A stretch of DNA of 64,000 nucleotides from Acidobacteriaceae bacterium (GCA_030037545.1 JASHRF010000053.1:22966-86965), one strand, 5' to 3'. Positions 8,467 to 17,898 are shown, counted from the first letter of the stretch. Numbers and translations are program-made. Notes: generated by a model from the sequence alone, not told the origin.

Positions 8467-9272
8467 ATCTTCTCCGCTCTGGTCCGAGGCGCGGTATGCG
8501 CGCGGCTAGCCTGGCGGGGATGGGCATGTTGTTGCTATTGACGAGTGGATGCCGCCAACGCAGCCAGGTGGCGCAGTTGCCGCCGCAGCAACTGCCGCCG
8601 CCTGCTTCTGTTCCTCTGCCGGCAACTCCTGCTCCGGCAACCGAGCCTCCGGTGCGCATTCCCATCACGCCGGCTCCGCCCGGCGGCATCAGCGCCGGGG
8701 ATCTCGACTTTATCGCCACGCATCGGCCCATCGCCAGTCAGACCGGCTACGCCAGCTGGTATTCGGCGCCGTACAAGGGGCGCAAGGCCGCGAATGGCGA
8801 GGTCTTCGACGATCACGCTATGACGGCTGCGCATCGCACCCTGCCCATGGGGTCGCTGATCGTGGTCACCAATCTCGAAACCGGGCAGTCAGGCGCGATG
8901 CGCATCACCGACCGCGGACCGTTTGTGGAGGGGCGCATTCTGGACTTGACCATGGCTTCGGCAAAGGCTACCGGCATCTACCGTGCGGGAATGGCCAAGG
9001 TGCGCATGGATGTGTACGAGACGCCCAAGCCCATTGGCACGGGCGGACGCTGGTGCGTGCAGATAGGCGCCTATCACAGTGAGCACGCGGCGCTGCGCAT
9101 GAAGGCCAGGCTGGAGCGAGAGTATCCCTCCTCGAACGTGATCGAATTTCCCGGCGAGAACAGCTACTGGGTGCGCATCCGTCCGCAGGGTGACGATCGC
9201 ACCTCGGCCGAGTACATCGCACGTCATACGCATCCCAGCGAAGGCGACGCGTTCCTGACGCGGCTGGATTGA
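8463..9272 (+). CDS. rlpA: RlpA-family septal-ring lipoprotein with SPOR domain
   Basis: A 269-residue protein with a signal peptide and lipobox (LLLLTSGC), a Pro-rich linker (about residues 35-75), a double-psi beta-barrel RlpA domain (GYASWYSAPYKGRKAANGE to MRITDRGPF, about 90-180) and a C-terminal SPOR domain (RWCVQIGAYHSEHAALRMKA, about 195-250). RlpA proteins act in the periplasm; several are lytic transglycosylases cutting peptidoglycan strands lacking stem peptides, recruited through SPOR. The ITDRGPF Asp expected for activity is present. The start is TTG at 8463 overlapping the upstream gene; an ATG at 8496 is an alternative. Confidence 0.9.
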   Translation: MNLLRSGPRRGMRAASLAGMGMLLLLTSGCRQRSQVAQLPPQQLPPPASVPLPATPAPATEPPVRIPITPAPPGGISAGDLDFIATHRPIASQTGYASWYSAPYKGRKAANGEVFDDHAMTAAHRTLPMGSLIVVTNLETGQSGAMRITDRGPFVEGRILDLTMASAKATGIYRAGMAKVRMDVYETPKPIGTGGRWCVQIGAYHSEHAALRMKARLEREYPSSNVIEFPGENSYWVRIRPQGDDRTSAEYIARHTHPSEGDAFLTRLD

Positions 9273-9372
9273 TGAAGGCCGGCGCAGATTCTGGCTGCTG
9301 GCTAGTCCACGATGCGGGAACCCGCCAGATTGTAAAATCGTGCCCTGTTGCAAGGCCGATCTGCGCGATCGG

Positions 9373-9644
9373 CCCTAGGGCCTGTTAACTCTACTGGGGT
9401 GGCGGCGACAGGAGCCGATTTTCCGAGTTCCAGGAGCGAGGAGCGACGCCTACCGGGTGTCTGCTAGCGAGGAGCGACAACGAAATTGGGAAAATCGGCC
9501 CTGTCCCTTGGGGTTGCGGCCAAAATCGGGTCATACTTCGTTGTCGTCCTAGGCGGTGGGCCCGCCACAGCCGTCGTCCTCCGCCTCGCCTGACCCGATT
9601 TTGGCTGGCAACGCCATCCACCCCACTAGCGTTAACAGGCCCTA
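9373..9644. repeat. Long imperfect inverted-repeat (MITE-like) element
   Basis: The ends match in inverted orientation: CTAGGGCCTGTTAAC on the left and GTTAACAGGCCCTAG on the right, followed by a shared TGGGGTGG block. Inside there is further symmetry, including CCAAAATCGGGTCA with its exact complement. Total length is about 270 bp and no ORF of its own was seen. The right end overlaps the stop codon of the downstream-convergent lipoprotein gene (CTA at 9642). This looks like a non-autonomous mobile repeat or a large foldback structure; only one copy lies in the window. Confidence 0.65.
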
Positions 9645-10169
9645 GCACTTGGGATGGGGGTTTTTGAATGGAAGCTCGATGGGCAGCCAGTCGGAGAGGC
9701 GGTGGGCATTGATCTGGTCGTCGGTGGGGTTGGCGGGAATGGAAGAGCGGGTAAGGGCGACAGCGATCTTGATCTTCCCCTTGACGCAGTAGGCGGCGAG
9801 CATTGCGGAAAGGTCCGTGCTGGCCTTATTCACATAATCGGCGGGAAGCGTGCCCTGCGCGCCTGGGATATCGATCGCGCCCATGGTCATCTCGTCCATG
9901 ACCGGCCCCTGGCTCTTGGCGCCCGAAATATCGTATTGGACTACGAGATCGGCGCGGGTCTCCAACATTTCAGGATTGGCCGCGTATTGGATGGGCGGAA
10001 TGGTGAGGCCTGTGGGGTTTGGCTTGGCGGGCGGCGCGCCAAACGCGAGATGGTAGGGAGCGCCCTGCCATTTGGGCGTGACAGGAATGCCGGAACCCGG
10101 GTTACCGGCGCTTCCGCACCCGGCCAGCAAGAACATGGCTGCAAAGGCAATAATCGTGCTTTTTCTCAC
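9642..10169 (-). CDS. Lipoprotein of unknown function
   Basis: A 175-residue protein with a short signal sequence and lipobox (MFLLAGC), then a soluble domain beginning with a Gly/Pro-rich linker. I recognise no family. The ATG at 10169 gives MRKSTIIAFAAMF. The stop codon sits within the terminal repeat of the adjacent inverted-repeat element, so the element may have supplied the last codon or inserted exactly at the gene end. Confidence 0.6.
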   Translation of the reverse strand: MRKSTIIAFAAMFLLAGCGSAGNPGSGIPVTPKWQGAPYHLAFGAPPAKPNPTGLTIPPIQYAANPEMLETRADLVVQYDISGAKSQGPVMDEMTMGAIDIPGAQGTLPADYVNKASTDLSAMLAAYCVKGKIKIAVALTRSSIPANPTDDQINAHRLSDWLPIELPFKNPHPKC

Positions 10170-10685
10170 GTCATCCTCCTCGTGCTAATCGATGACGCGC
10201 CATCATAGCACCGTCGCGTCGGATTGGGTGCGGTCCTCGGCACAGCGTGCCCACGCCTGGCAGTGACGCTGCGCCGCCGTGCTGCTTCCGGAACCGTATG
10301 GCGGCATTACCAAAGGTATACCCGCGGCTGCTTAACCGCACGAATCCGGATGCCGAGCTCGCAAGAACCAGCCGATCAGTTCAATGCGGGACTGGACCGT
10401 TTGCCCGCCGCCTCAAAATATGGAGCATCTCGGCTGGGAATTGCGCGTCTAACGGTGCAAAGGCAGTAGGAACGCGGGCTCCGGAAGGCCGAATCAATCG
10501 CACTTAGGCTTCGCGTTGCGGGCCGGGTGTGAACCAGTACGTCTCCGGGCTGAATTGGAGCGGTTTCAGAGTTCACTCGGCTTTTTGAGGATGACGAGAG
10601 GTGGTTTTCTTGAAGAGAAAGGCCACCTGGCGGCAACGCCTTCGAGGTGCGGGAACTCTGAACCCGCTGTGGAAAGAGGCCAATC
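10170..10685. other. About 500 bp without a convincing gene
   Basis: ORFs at 10224, 10247, 10376 and 10516 overlap each other in different frames and have basic, low-information translations. None carries a recognisable domain. It begins the decayed stretch extending to about 12.9 kb. Confidence 0.4.
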
Positions 10686-10826
10686 ATGCACACTCCCCCT
10701 ATCTCCGCATTTTGCGATCGCTCTCCGCATTCAGCTTTGCCCCGGGACCGAAGTGCCGAAGCCGTCTATCGCGGCTTGACGATTGCGGCCATGCTCCTGT
10801 TGCTGGCCAGCCTGTGGGTGTTCTAG
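10686..10826 (+). CDS. Small tail-anchored membrane protein
   Basis: A 46-codon ORF too short for the supplied track. It begins MHTPPISAFCD and ends RGLTIAAMLLLLASLWVF, a single C-terminal hydrophobic helix stopping right at the end of the protein. The VYRGLTIAAMLLLL pattern resembles short uncharacterised proteins I associate with Acidobacteriota. The ATG at 10686 lacks a strong ribosome-binding site (an AAAGAGG lies about 9 nt upstream). No function is proposed. Confidence 0.5.
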   Translation: MHTPPISAFCDRSPHSALPRDRSAEAVYRGLTIAAMLLLLASLWVF

Positions 10827-10969
10827 AGAGAGCGCATCCGAGGACGCAGATTTTACGCCGTGTCATCCTTGAGCAGCCCCTTTGCAGCCCGACTCGCTTT
10901 TTGCGAGTTGCGGATGGGGCCCGGGCATCGACGGGCTTGTCAGAGGCAAACGCCTTCGGCGCATCGACA

Positions 10970-11190
10970 TGGTTGTGAGCCTGATCTTCTCGTTGCTATT
11001 CCTCACGCTTTGTGCTGGCCTGAGATTTGGTTTGACTGCTGCCGAGCGTGAAGGCCAGAACCAACCAGTCTGGTTCATTGCTGGGTTCGCACTATGGGGC
11101 ATATTCTTTGGAGTCCCTTCCCAGCTTGGCGCCGGCAAAGGATTTAGCTTCGATCGGGGCGGCCATCGCGCAGGAAGCATCAGTGGCTGA
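10970..11190 (+). CDS. Possible small membrane protein
   Basis: A 73-residue frame starting [18 protein letters not shown], with two hydrophobic stretches (the second at [15 protein letters not shown]) and a short Gly-rich tail. The longer track ORF adds an N-terminus that looks non-coding. It could be a genuine two-helix protein or the 5' end of a truncated gene; it lies beside pseudogenes. Confidence 0.35.
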
Positions 11191-11289
11191 GTGCGCTGGG
11201 GGAAACTGCGCTCGGCCAACCTCAGGCCGGCGCGGTCGGACCTACCATTGCCAGCGGCTTTTCCCGATCCGTCTTCAGCGTGGGCACCG

Positions 11290-11679
11290 CGGCTAGCAGG
11301 CTTTTTGGCGTACCGGTGTTGCGGGCGCGTCAGCAACCTCGCACAAGGCCCCATTTCCACTACCCGACCGGCGCGCATCACGGCGATCCGGCTGGCCGCT
11401 TCGCCCACTACAGCGAGATCGTGCGAGATGAAGAGCATGGCCAGCCCCTGCTGCTGCAGATCGGCGAGCAGCGCCAAGATCTGGGCCTGCGCCGTCACGT
11501 CGAGCGCCGTGGTGGGCTCGTCGGCGATGAGCAGGCGCGGCCGGTTGATGAGCGCCATGGCAATCAGGACGCGCTGCCGCTGCCCGCCGGAAAACTGGTG
11601 CGGATAGTCGCCGTAGCGCCGCGCCGCATCGGGAATGGAAACCGCCTCCAATGCGGCGATGGCTTCGCGCCTGGCCGCG
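11290..11679 (-). pseudogene. Remnant of a peptide/nickel-type ABC transporter ATPase
   Basis: The reverse-strand frame has the second half of an ABC ATPase: signature [14 protein letters not shown], Walker [14 protein letters not shown]-loop and switch His in [13 protein letters not shown], and the following [13 protein letters not shown]. The P-loop half is missing, and after [10 protein letters not shown] the reading frame loses similarity. The [20 protein letters not shown] pattern is that of DppD/OppD-type ATPases. No permease or partner ATPase lies nearby, so this is a transposed or leftover fragment. Confidence 0.8.
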
Positions 11680-11739
11680 GTTGACCAAACCCGCGACCAC
11701 GCCGTCCAGGATCAGCCGGCCAATGTTGATTTTGCCCAT
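11680..11739 (-). pseudogene. 5' fragment of a small membrane-protein gene fused to the ABC remnant
   Basis: A strong ribosome-binding site (AGGAGGAG) precedes an ATG at 11739 giving [21 protein letters not shown] recall this N-terminus from uncharacterised acidobacterial membrane proteins. After about 20 residues it runs directly into the ABC-ATPase remnant in a different frame. This marks a rearrangement junction near 11680. Confidence 0.5.
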
Positions 11740-12257
11740 TTTAACTCCTCCTCTTTGGGGACTGCCGGACTATACGCGTGCCGCAAAATGAGACGCAATG
11801 AGATAAGGTAAATTGGCCCGTGCCGGTGCGCTCGGACCATATCGGTGACACTCAATATGCGCCCTTTCGCACCCAGCGCTTGACGCGCGGCAGACGGTGG
11901 CGTAGGTTGGGCGTACACGGGAAAGGAGGTTGATCCAGCCAATGAATAAAGATTCTTCCAGTTGTAACTTACGTGAGGTGACTGAGGCCTGAGGCCCTTG
12001 CGCCTACGGCTCAGGTAAGACCCGGCAGAGGGGTCTCTGCCATGGCTCTGGCATTCGCCCCAAGCGCGAAGGCTTCAGTCCAATCTAAACAGATCACCGG
12101 CAGCGGCCTGGGAACGCACGTTTCCGGGCCGTTGTTGCGTTTGGACACCGTCGGCGTTGACGTGGCTCCAGCGCGGCCGCGCCGCGAGAACGCCGGAGCC
12201 AGGCGCTTGGTTCAGGAACACACGCCATCCGTCACGCATCGGAGTGAGCAGAGGAAG
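11740..12257. other. About 500 bp of decayed or non-coding sequence
   Basis: No frame here has family features. A short match to the complement of the 16S 3' end (AAGGAGGTTGATCCAGCC near 11923) is isolated and not part of an rRNA gene. The right end may hold unrecognisable remains of the MscS-like gene that follows. Confidence 0.4.
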
Positions 12258-12884
12258 TGTGCAAATAAGCGCAGGGATTCTTCATGAAAGGCACGCTGTC
12301 GAACCTGATAACGGGCGTGCAGATCGCCTTTGCGCAGCCGTTCCGCGTGAGGACACGGTAGTGACCGAAGGCAATTGGGGATGGATCGAGGAGATCGGAA
12401 TGATGTACGTGGTGGTGCGCATCTGGGACCTGACCGACTGGTGGTGCCGCTCTCGTATTTTCTCGATCATTCCTTCCAGAACTGGGCGCGCACCAGCGCC
12501 GATCTGTTGGGCCACTGCTATATCTATTTACACGGTTCCCGTAGAGCCCTTGCGCGCGGAACTGCGCAGGATCTGCGAATCCACACCGCTATGGAACAAA
12601 GGGTGTGCATGTTGCAGGTTTCCGATGCTTTCCAGGGCACGCTGCAACTGCGCGCGCTGATGGACGTGCGCAATTCCGGTGATGCCTGAGATCTGCGATG
12701 TCCGGTGAGGGAAAAGCTGGTGGATTTCCTGCAGAAGAACTACCCGGGGAACCTGCCTCGCTATCGCGCCGAGGTGGAAACAAAATTGGTGGGCCGTGCC
12801 GAACAGGAAGACGAGCATGGGCCACGCCTGATTCCATCCAAAGCTGCACCGCCCGGCGACCAACCGCTGCGCAAGACCGGGTAG
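12258..12884 (+). pseudogene. Frameshifted MscS-family mechanosensitive channel gene
   Basis: Joining frames gives a clear MscS beta domain: TLSNLITGVQIAFAQPFRV, TVVTEGNWGWIEEIG, YVVVRIWDL, LVVPLSYFLDHSFQNWART, and a C-terminal part with VREKLVDFLQKNYPG. The frame changes at about 12355, 12440, 12530, 12595 and 12690, so at least four indels are needed. The transmembrane N-terminus is missing or unrecognisable. Segments correspond to parts of the 12157 and 12375 track ORFs. The stop is at 12882-12884, 41 bp before nrdR. Confidence 0.85.
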
Positions 12885-12925
12885 CGGCGAACGGGCCCGC
12901 CTCAATCCGCTAAAATTCACACAGT

Positions 12926-13393
12926 ATGAAATGTCCATTTTGTGGATTCGGGCAGGATCGGGTGGTGGACTCGCGCGAAAGCAAGGAGGCCGACTCGATC
13001 CGGCGGCGGCGGGAGTGCGAGCGCTGCAACCGACGCTTCACAACCTACGAGCGCATCGACGAAATTCCTTATATGGTGGTGAAGAAAGACGGCCGTCGCG
13101 AGCGCTTCGACCGCCAAAAAGTGCTGAGCGGGCTGCTGCGCGCGTGCGAAAAACGGCCGGTTTCATCGTCGCAACTGGAGAAGATTGTCGATGCCGCGGA
13201 AGGTTTCCTGGTGGACGCGCCGGAGCGCGAGCGCTCTACGCGCGAGATCGGCGAGCTGATCATGGAGCAACTGAAGGGGCTGGACACGGTGGCTTACATC
13301 CGTTTCGCGTCCGTCTACCGCGACTTCACCGACGTGCGCGAGTTCAAAGAAGAGCTGGAAGGGCTGTTGCGGAGCCATGGGAAGAAAAGCTAG
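12926..13393 (+). CDS. nrdR: Transcriptional repressor NrdR
   Basis: A 155-residue protein with the NrdR layout: an N-terminal zinc ribbon (MKCPFCGF ... CERCNRRFTTYER) and an ATP-cone domain (VVKKDGRRERFDRQKVLSGL to about residue 140). NrdR senses ATP/dATP and represses ribonucleotide reductase operons by binding NrdR boxes. Length and all four zinc Cys are normal. No ribonucleotide reductase gene is in the window. The ATG at 12926 is preceded by AACCTCA-poor sequence with no strong ribosome-binding site. Confidence 0.97.
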   Translation: MKCPFCGFGQDRVVDSRESKEADSIRRRRECERCNRRFTTYERIDEIPYMVVKKDGRRERFDRQKVLSGLLRACEKRPVSSSQLEKIVDAAEGFLVDAPERERSTREIGELIMEQLKGLDTVAYIRFASVYRDFTDVREFKEELEGLLRSHGKKS

Positions 13394-13499
13394 CTGCTAG
13401 CCTCCAGCTTCTGCCTGCTAGCTTCGTCAGTGCTCTCTCTGACGCTCTCGATCAAGTGATGCAACGTATCACGATTGCTTCTTCCGCAAGGGGAATCCG

Positions 13500-14513
<1,014 letters not shown>

Positions 14514-14582
14514 GCGCTGTTTCCGGTGGCGCTGCCAGGTTGCGTCAATTGCTCTTCCTCGGTAAATTGACAAGCGTAAGAG

Positions 14583-15134
14583 CTACTTCCGCGTCATCCG
14601 CAGTTCGAAAATCATCCGTTCGTTCCCCTTGTCATCGATCAGGAAATGCCGATAGACGAGAATGCGGCCGCCTTCTTCCAGATGGGCGCGTGCGACAGTT
14701 TTGCGCCCAGGATGATCGGGATCGAGGGGTGTCGACCAGAGGACGATGTTCTTACCGTCGAAGGTGCCGTCGCTCTGGCGAATCGACATCGTCGTCTGCC
14801 GCGAGTCGTACCACACGGTGGTGAAGCGATTGGTTTTGGAATCGAAGCCGGAGACTCCGGTGCCGGTACTCCCGGTTCCATTAGAGCCGAAGAACGTAAA
14901 ATCCGACTCCAGAAACTTGCCGTCCTGGACCATTTTCTGCTTGCACACGCCTTGCGCTACTCTCGGCTTCCCGTTCGCCGGAAAGAATGTTTGGACGACG
15001 TTCCAGTCGCCGGCAAATTGGGCAAGCAGCTTCTGGCCGGCGCCGGGTGCGTTGGGCGGCTCGTACTGGTTGTGGGTTTGTTGCGCGGCTGCCAAGGTGG
15101 CAACGAGCCACACGACGCTCATCCATTTCCTCAT
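14583..15134 (-). CDS. Secreted DUF1579-type protein
   Basis: A 183-residue protein with a signal peptide (MRKWMSVVWLVATLAAA) and a beta-rich domain beginning LLAQFAGDWNVVQTFF and continuing KFLESDFTFFG, GFDSKTNRFTTVWYDSRQ. That is the DUF1579 lipocalin-like layout, whose role is unknown. I chose the ATG at 15134; the ORF track adds 22 residues upstream. It converges with the isocitrate dehydrogenase gene. Confidence 0.75.
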   Translation of the reverse strand: MRKWMSVVWLVATLAAAQQTHNQYEPPNAPGAGQKLLAQFAGDWNVVQTFFPANGKPRVAQGVCKQKMVQDGKFLESDFTFFGSNGTGSTGTGVSGFDSKTNRFTTVWYDSRQTTMSIRQSDGTFDGKNIVLWSTPLDPDHPGRKTVARAHLEEGGRILVYRHFLIDDKGNERMIFELRMTRK

Positions 15135-15242
15135 ATCGACTGATGATATGCGAAAATCGCAAGCCAATCCATCGGAGGTTAAAGCACAGGGTAATCGCAC
15201 CTAGAAAGGCGCGCCGGCAGGGTTGATTTCGGGTTCATATGT

Positions 15243-15260
15243 ACCCCCCCCGGGGGGGGT
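15243..15260. repeat. Perfect A-C8-G8-T palindrome
   Basis: An 18-bp perfect palindrome made of eight C followed by eight G, flanked by A and T. It lies about 110 bp upstream of the DUF1579 start. It could form a very stable cruciform or hairpin or a structured DNA site. Homopolymer length is prone to sequencing error and slippage, so the exact count should be treated with care. Confidence 0.7.
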
Positions 15261-15355
15261 GCGTGGGATTCTGCCATGAAGCTCCTTGTTTTCTGATGGT
15301 TGGATGCGTTTTCGGGTGCGATTAACATGCGATTTTGCGCAAGAAAACTTAGAAT

Positions 15356-15480
15356 TAGAAGTGGTTTCATAACCCGTCCGTCATCGTCTCTCAGGGGCTT
15401 CTAAAGCCCCACGTTTTTGGAACTTATTGGCACGGCTGAAGCCGTGCCCTTTCAAAACAGGGTTATGAAGCAGCTTCTAG
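15356..15480 (+). mobile_element. MITE-like repeat, full copy 1
   Basis: About 125 bp with terminal inverted repeats (TAGAAGTGGTTTCATAACC on the left, GGTTATGAAGCAGCTTCTA on the right). It holds two internal stem-loops, GGGGCTTCTAAAGCCCC and the 20-bp palindrome GGCACGGCTGAAGCCGTGCC. Full copies recur at 28430 and, inverted, at 63508. It has no ORF, so it would need a transposase in trans. It lies in the spacer before the GH16-like gene. Confidence 0.8.
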
Positions 15481-15867
15481 CTTTCCTGCGCTTTTTTGCG
15501 CCTGCCGGCCCCCGGATTCTCGAGCAGCCAAGAGTGACTTGGCAACGTTTCTTCACAGCATAGCGGAAGGGCAAAATTAACCTGCAACGAGCGGCGAAAA
15601 TATATTTCCCGCCGAATGAGCGCGGTGCGGGCGATCTGGCCCTTGCAAGGCCTTGACAACGGCAAAGCGAAGGAGAGGAATCTTCAAGAGGATTGCTGGT
15701 TTATGAAACGCGATTGCCTGGGGCGTCCATACCCGGCGCTCTTTTTCTTCATGCTTTCCCGGTGCTATGATTCCTGCACGTCAATCTCAGGCTGGGATCG
15801 GCAACGTGCGGGCCGACATGTGCGAAGGCCGGATCGGCTTCTTATTTGTGGCAGGGACGTTGCCGGA

Positions 15868-17667
15868 ATGGCTGGGCAGGCGAAGATGGAACTGGATGCC
15901 TCGAGCGCAAGCGCGGATGTGTGTGCCGAAACGGCGTCCTCCGGTCACGCGCCCGAACCCCCGCCGGCCGGCAATTTCGAGGAGGAGCGCCGCGAACTGG
16001 AGCGGGTGCTCGCGCATCCTGAGATCAGCCGCTCGGCCAGCCTGGTGCGCTTCCTTTCATTCATCTGCAACAAGTATTTCGAAGGCCAAGCCGAAGAGAT
16101 TCGCGAGTATTCGATCGCCGTCGAGGCGCTGGGCCGCAAGGATTCCAGCTTCGATTCCCATATCGACCCCATCGTACGCGTCACCGCCCGCGCGCTGCGC
16201 AAGAAGCTCGAAGAGTTTTATAAGGACGATGGCCGCGACCACGCGCTGCAGATCGTTCTTCCGCTCGGTCACTACGTTCCGCAGTTTGTGCGCCGCGATG
16301 CAGGCACCGCGCCGCACACGGCGGCCGCTATCGGTGCGCCCTTCGCGGCCGCAAGCGAGCCGGCCGCCCCCCGTACCGCGCGCCATCCTTCTGCCCCACT
16401 TCACTTCCTGCGCGCTCACGGCACGGCGTTTGCCGTCTCCGCTGTGCTTCTCCTGCTCGTTCCCGCCGTTTTCCTTGCGGGCTACTACTTCGGACAAGCC
16501 AGGAATCGCCAGCCGCACCCGGTGAGCGAATCGCTCCGCTGGGGCGATCCGGTGTGGAGCGACGAGTTTAACGGCGCGGCCCAGCAATCGCCAGATCCGT
16601 CCAAGTGGACTTATGACGTGGGCAACCAGGCCGGCTGGGGCAATCGCGAGATCGAAGTCTATTGCGCACCCAAAGGCGGACCGCGGGACTGCGATCCGCG
16701 CCGTCCCAACGCCTTTCAGGACGGCGCCGGCCACCTGGTGCTGCGCGCCGTGCGCAATTCCGACGGCACCTGGACTTCAGCCCGCATCACCACGCGTGGC
16801 CTCAAGAATTTCCAATTCGGCCGCATCGAAGCGCGCATGAAGCTGCCCGTAGGCACCGGCTTGTGGCCGGCTTTCTGGATGCTCGGCTCCAACTTCCAGA
16901 CCGCAGGCTGGCCGGCCGCGGGAGCTCTCTCCATTGTCGAAAATGTTTCCAGCATCGCAGGCAGCAACGGCCTGGGCCCTACCATTGTCCGCTCCACGCT
17001 CCACGGCCCGGGCTACTATGGCGCCAACGGCCTCTGGCACGATTTCAGGCTGCCCAACGGCGCTCGCGTCGACGATGGCAGCTTTCACACCTACGGCATC
17101 ATCTGGTCGCCGGGCATGATTCAGTTCTACGTCGACGATCCGGCCAACATCTACTTCGTAGAGGATTCGAACGACTTACCCGAGGGAGGCGAATGGGTCT
17201 TCGACCATCCTTTTTATATGGTCATGAACCTGGCTGTGGGCGGGGACTGGCCCGGCAATCCCGACACCACCACGCCCAGCCCCGCCGACGTGCTGGTGGA
17301 TTACATTCGCGTCTACAAGATTCCGCCTGTCTCCGCGCCCTCCATCCAATGGCAACCCGTGGATGTGAAGGCCGGCTCATCGGTGGCCAGCATCATCAAA
17401 TTAAAGGCGTCCAGTTATCTGGGCCGCGTGCATCTTTCCTGCAGCACGGAGCCCGCCAGCGTGTACTGCGATCTGGGCCGCTCGGTGGTGAATTTTTCCG
17501 ATACGCTTTCGCAGGAAGACAGCCTGACCCTTTCCACGGATTCGTTCACGGGAACCGGCCGCGTGGCCGCGCCCATCGGCCGCTACAAAGTCATGGTCAC
17601 AGCCACCACCATCAGCGGCGACCACTCCCAGCTCAGCGCGCCCTTCGAGGTGAAGAACACCGATTGA
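15868..17667 (+). CDS. Membrane-spanning regulator-like protein with a GH16 domain lacking catalytic acids
   Basis: A 599-residue protein. Residues 38-142 (ERRELERVLAHPEISRSASL to LPLGHYVPQF) match a cytoplasmic domain common in Acidobacteriota that usually precedes TPR or TolB-like parts and is winged-helix-like. A Pro/Ala linker and one membrane helix follow (186-208), then a GH16 domain (about 225-485: WSDEFNG, RIEARMKLPVGTGLWPAFWMLG) and an Ig-like C-terminus. GH16 enzymes use ExDxxE; here the site reads GALSIVE (352-358), so the nucleophile Glu is Ala353 and the Asp is Ser355, with only Glu358 kept. I infer a beta-glucan-binding sensor rather than a hydrolase. The start is uncertain; the track ORF begins 84 codons earlier in sequence that does not look coding. 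Confidence 0.75.
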   Translation: MAGQAKMELDASSASADVCAETASSGHAPEPPPAGNFEEERRELERVLAHPEISRSASLVRFLSFICNKYFEGQAEEIREYSIAVEALGRKDSSFDSHIDPIVRVTARALRKKLEEFYKDDGRDHALQIVLPLGHYVPQFVRRDAGTAPHTAAAIGAPFAAASEPAAPRTARHPSAPLHFLRAHGTAFAVSAVLLLLVPAVFLAGYYFGQARNRQPHPVSESLRWGDPVWSDEFNGAAQQSPDPSKWTYDVGNQAGWGNREIEVYCAPKGGPRDCDPRRPNAFQDGAGHLVLRAVRNSDGTWTSARITTRGLKNFQFGRIEARMKLPVGTGLWPAFWMLGSNFQTAGWPAAGALSIVENVSSIAGSNGLGPTIVRSTLHGPGYYGANGLWHDFRLPNGARVDDGSFHTYGIIWSPGMIQFYVDDPANIYFVEDSNDLPEGGEWVFDHPFYMVMNLAVGGDWPGNPDTTTPSPADVLVDYIRVYKIPPVSAPSIQWQPVDVKAGSSVASIIKLKASSYLGRVHLSCSTEPASVYCDLGRSVVNFSDTLSQEDSLTLSTDSFTGTGRVAAPIGRYKVMVTATTISGDHSQLSAPFEVKNTD

Positions 17668-17685
17668 GCAAGCCCGCCTCTTCTT

Positions 17686-17898
17686 TTGCCGCGAAGCGGC
17701 AACAACCTTCCGTGCGGCCAGACCGCGCATTCCAACAACGTGCCCTTTGAACTCACCCAGCAGGGCGATGAAGTGCATATTACCGGCACGCTGCCGCTCA
17801 CCTGCTCCGACTTCAAAATCCAGCGCCCTTCGTTCCTCACCGTCGCTATCAAGAACGATATCCCGGTGCGCGTCGATACGAAGTGGCACGCACAATAA
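17686..17898 (+). pseudogene. C-terminal remnant of a YceI-like protein
   Basis: A 70-codon frame ending FELTQQGDEVHITGTLPLTC, SDFKIQRPSFLTVAIKNDIP, VRVDTKWHAQ. That is the last third of a YceI-like lipid-binding barrel (the pattern F.I.RPS.L...KD.I.VR.D). The start and front barrel strands are missing. The first residues before FELTQQ do not look like a signal peptide. It follows the GH16-like gene by 18 bp. Confidence 0.6.

Noticed and set aside
11923-11941. AAGGAGGTTGATCCAGCC, resembling the complement of the 16S rRNA 3' end
   Set aside because: One base is inserted and the sequence on either side does not match 16S; too short to be an rRNA gene fragment.
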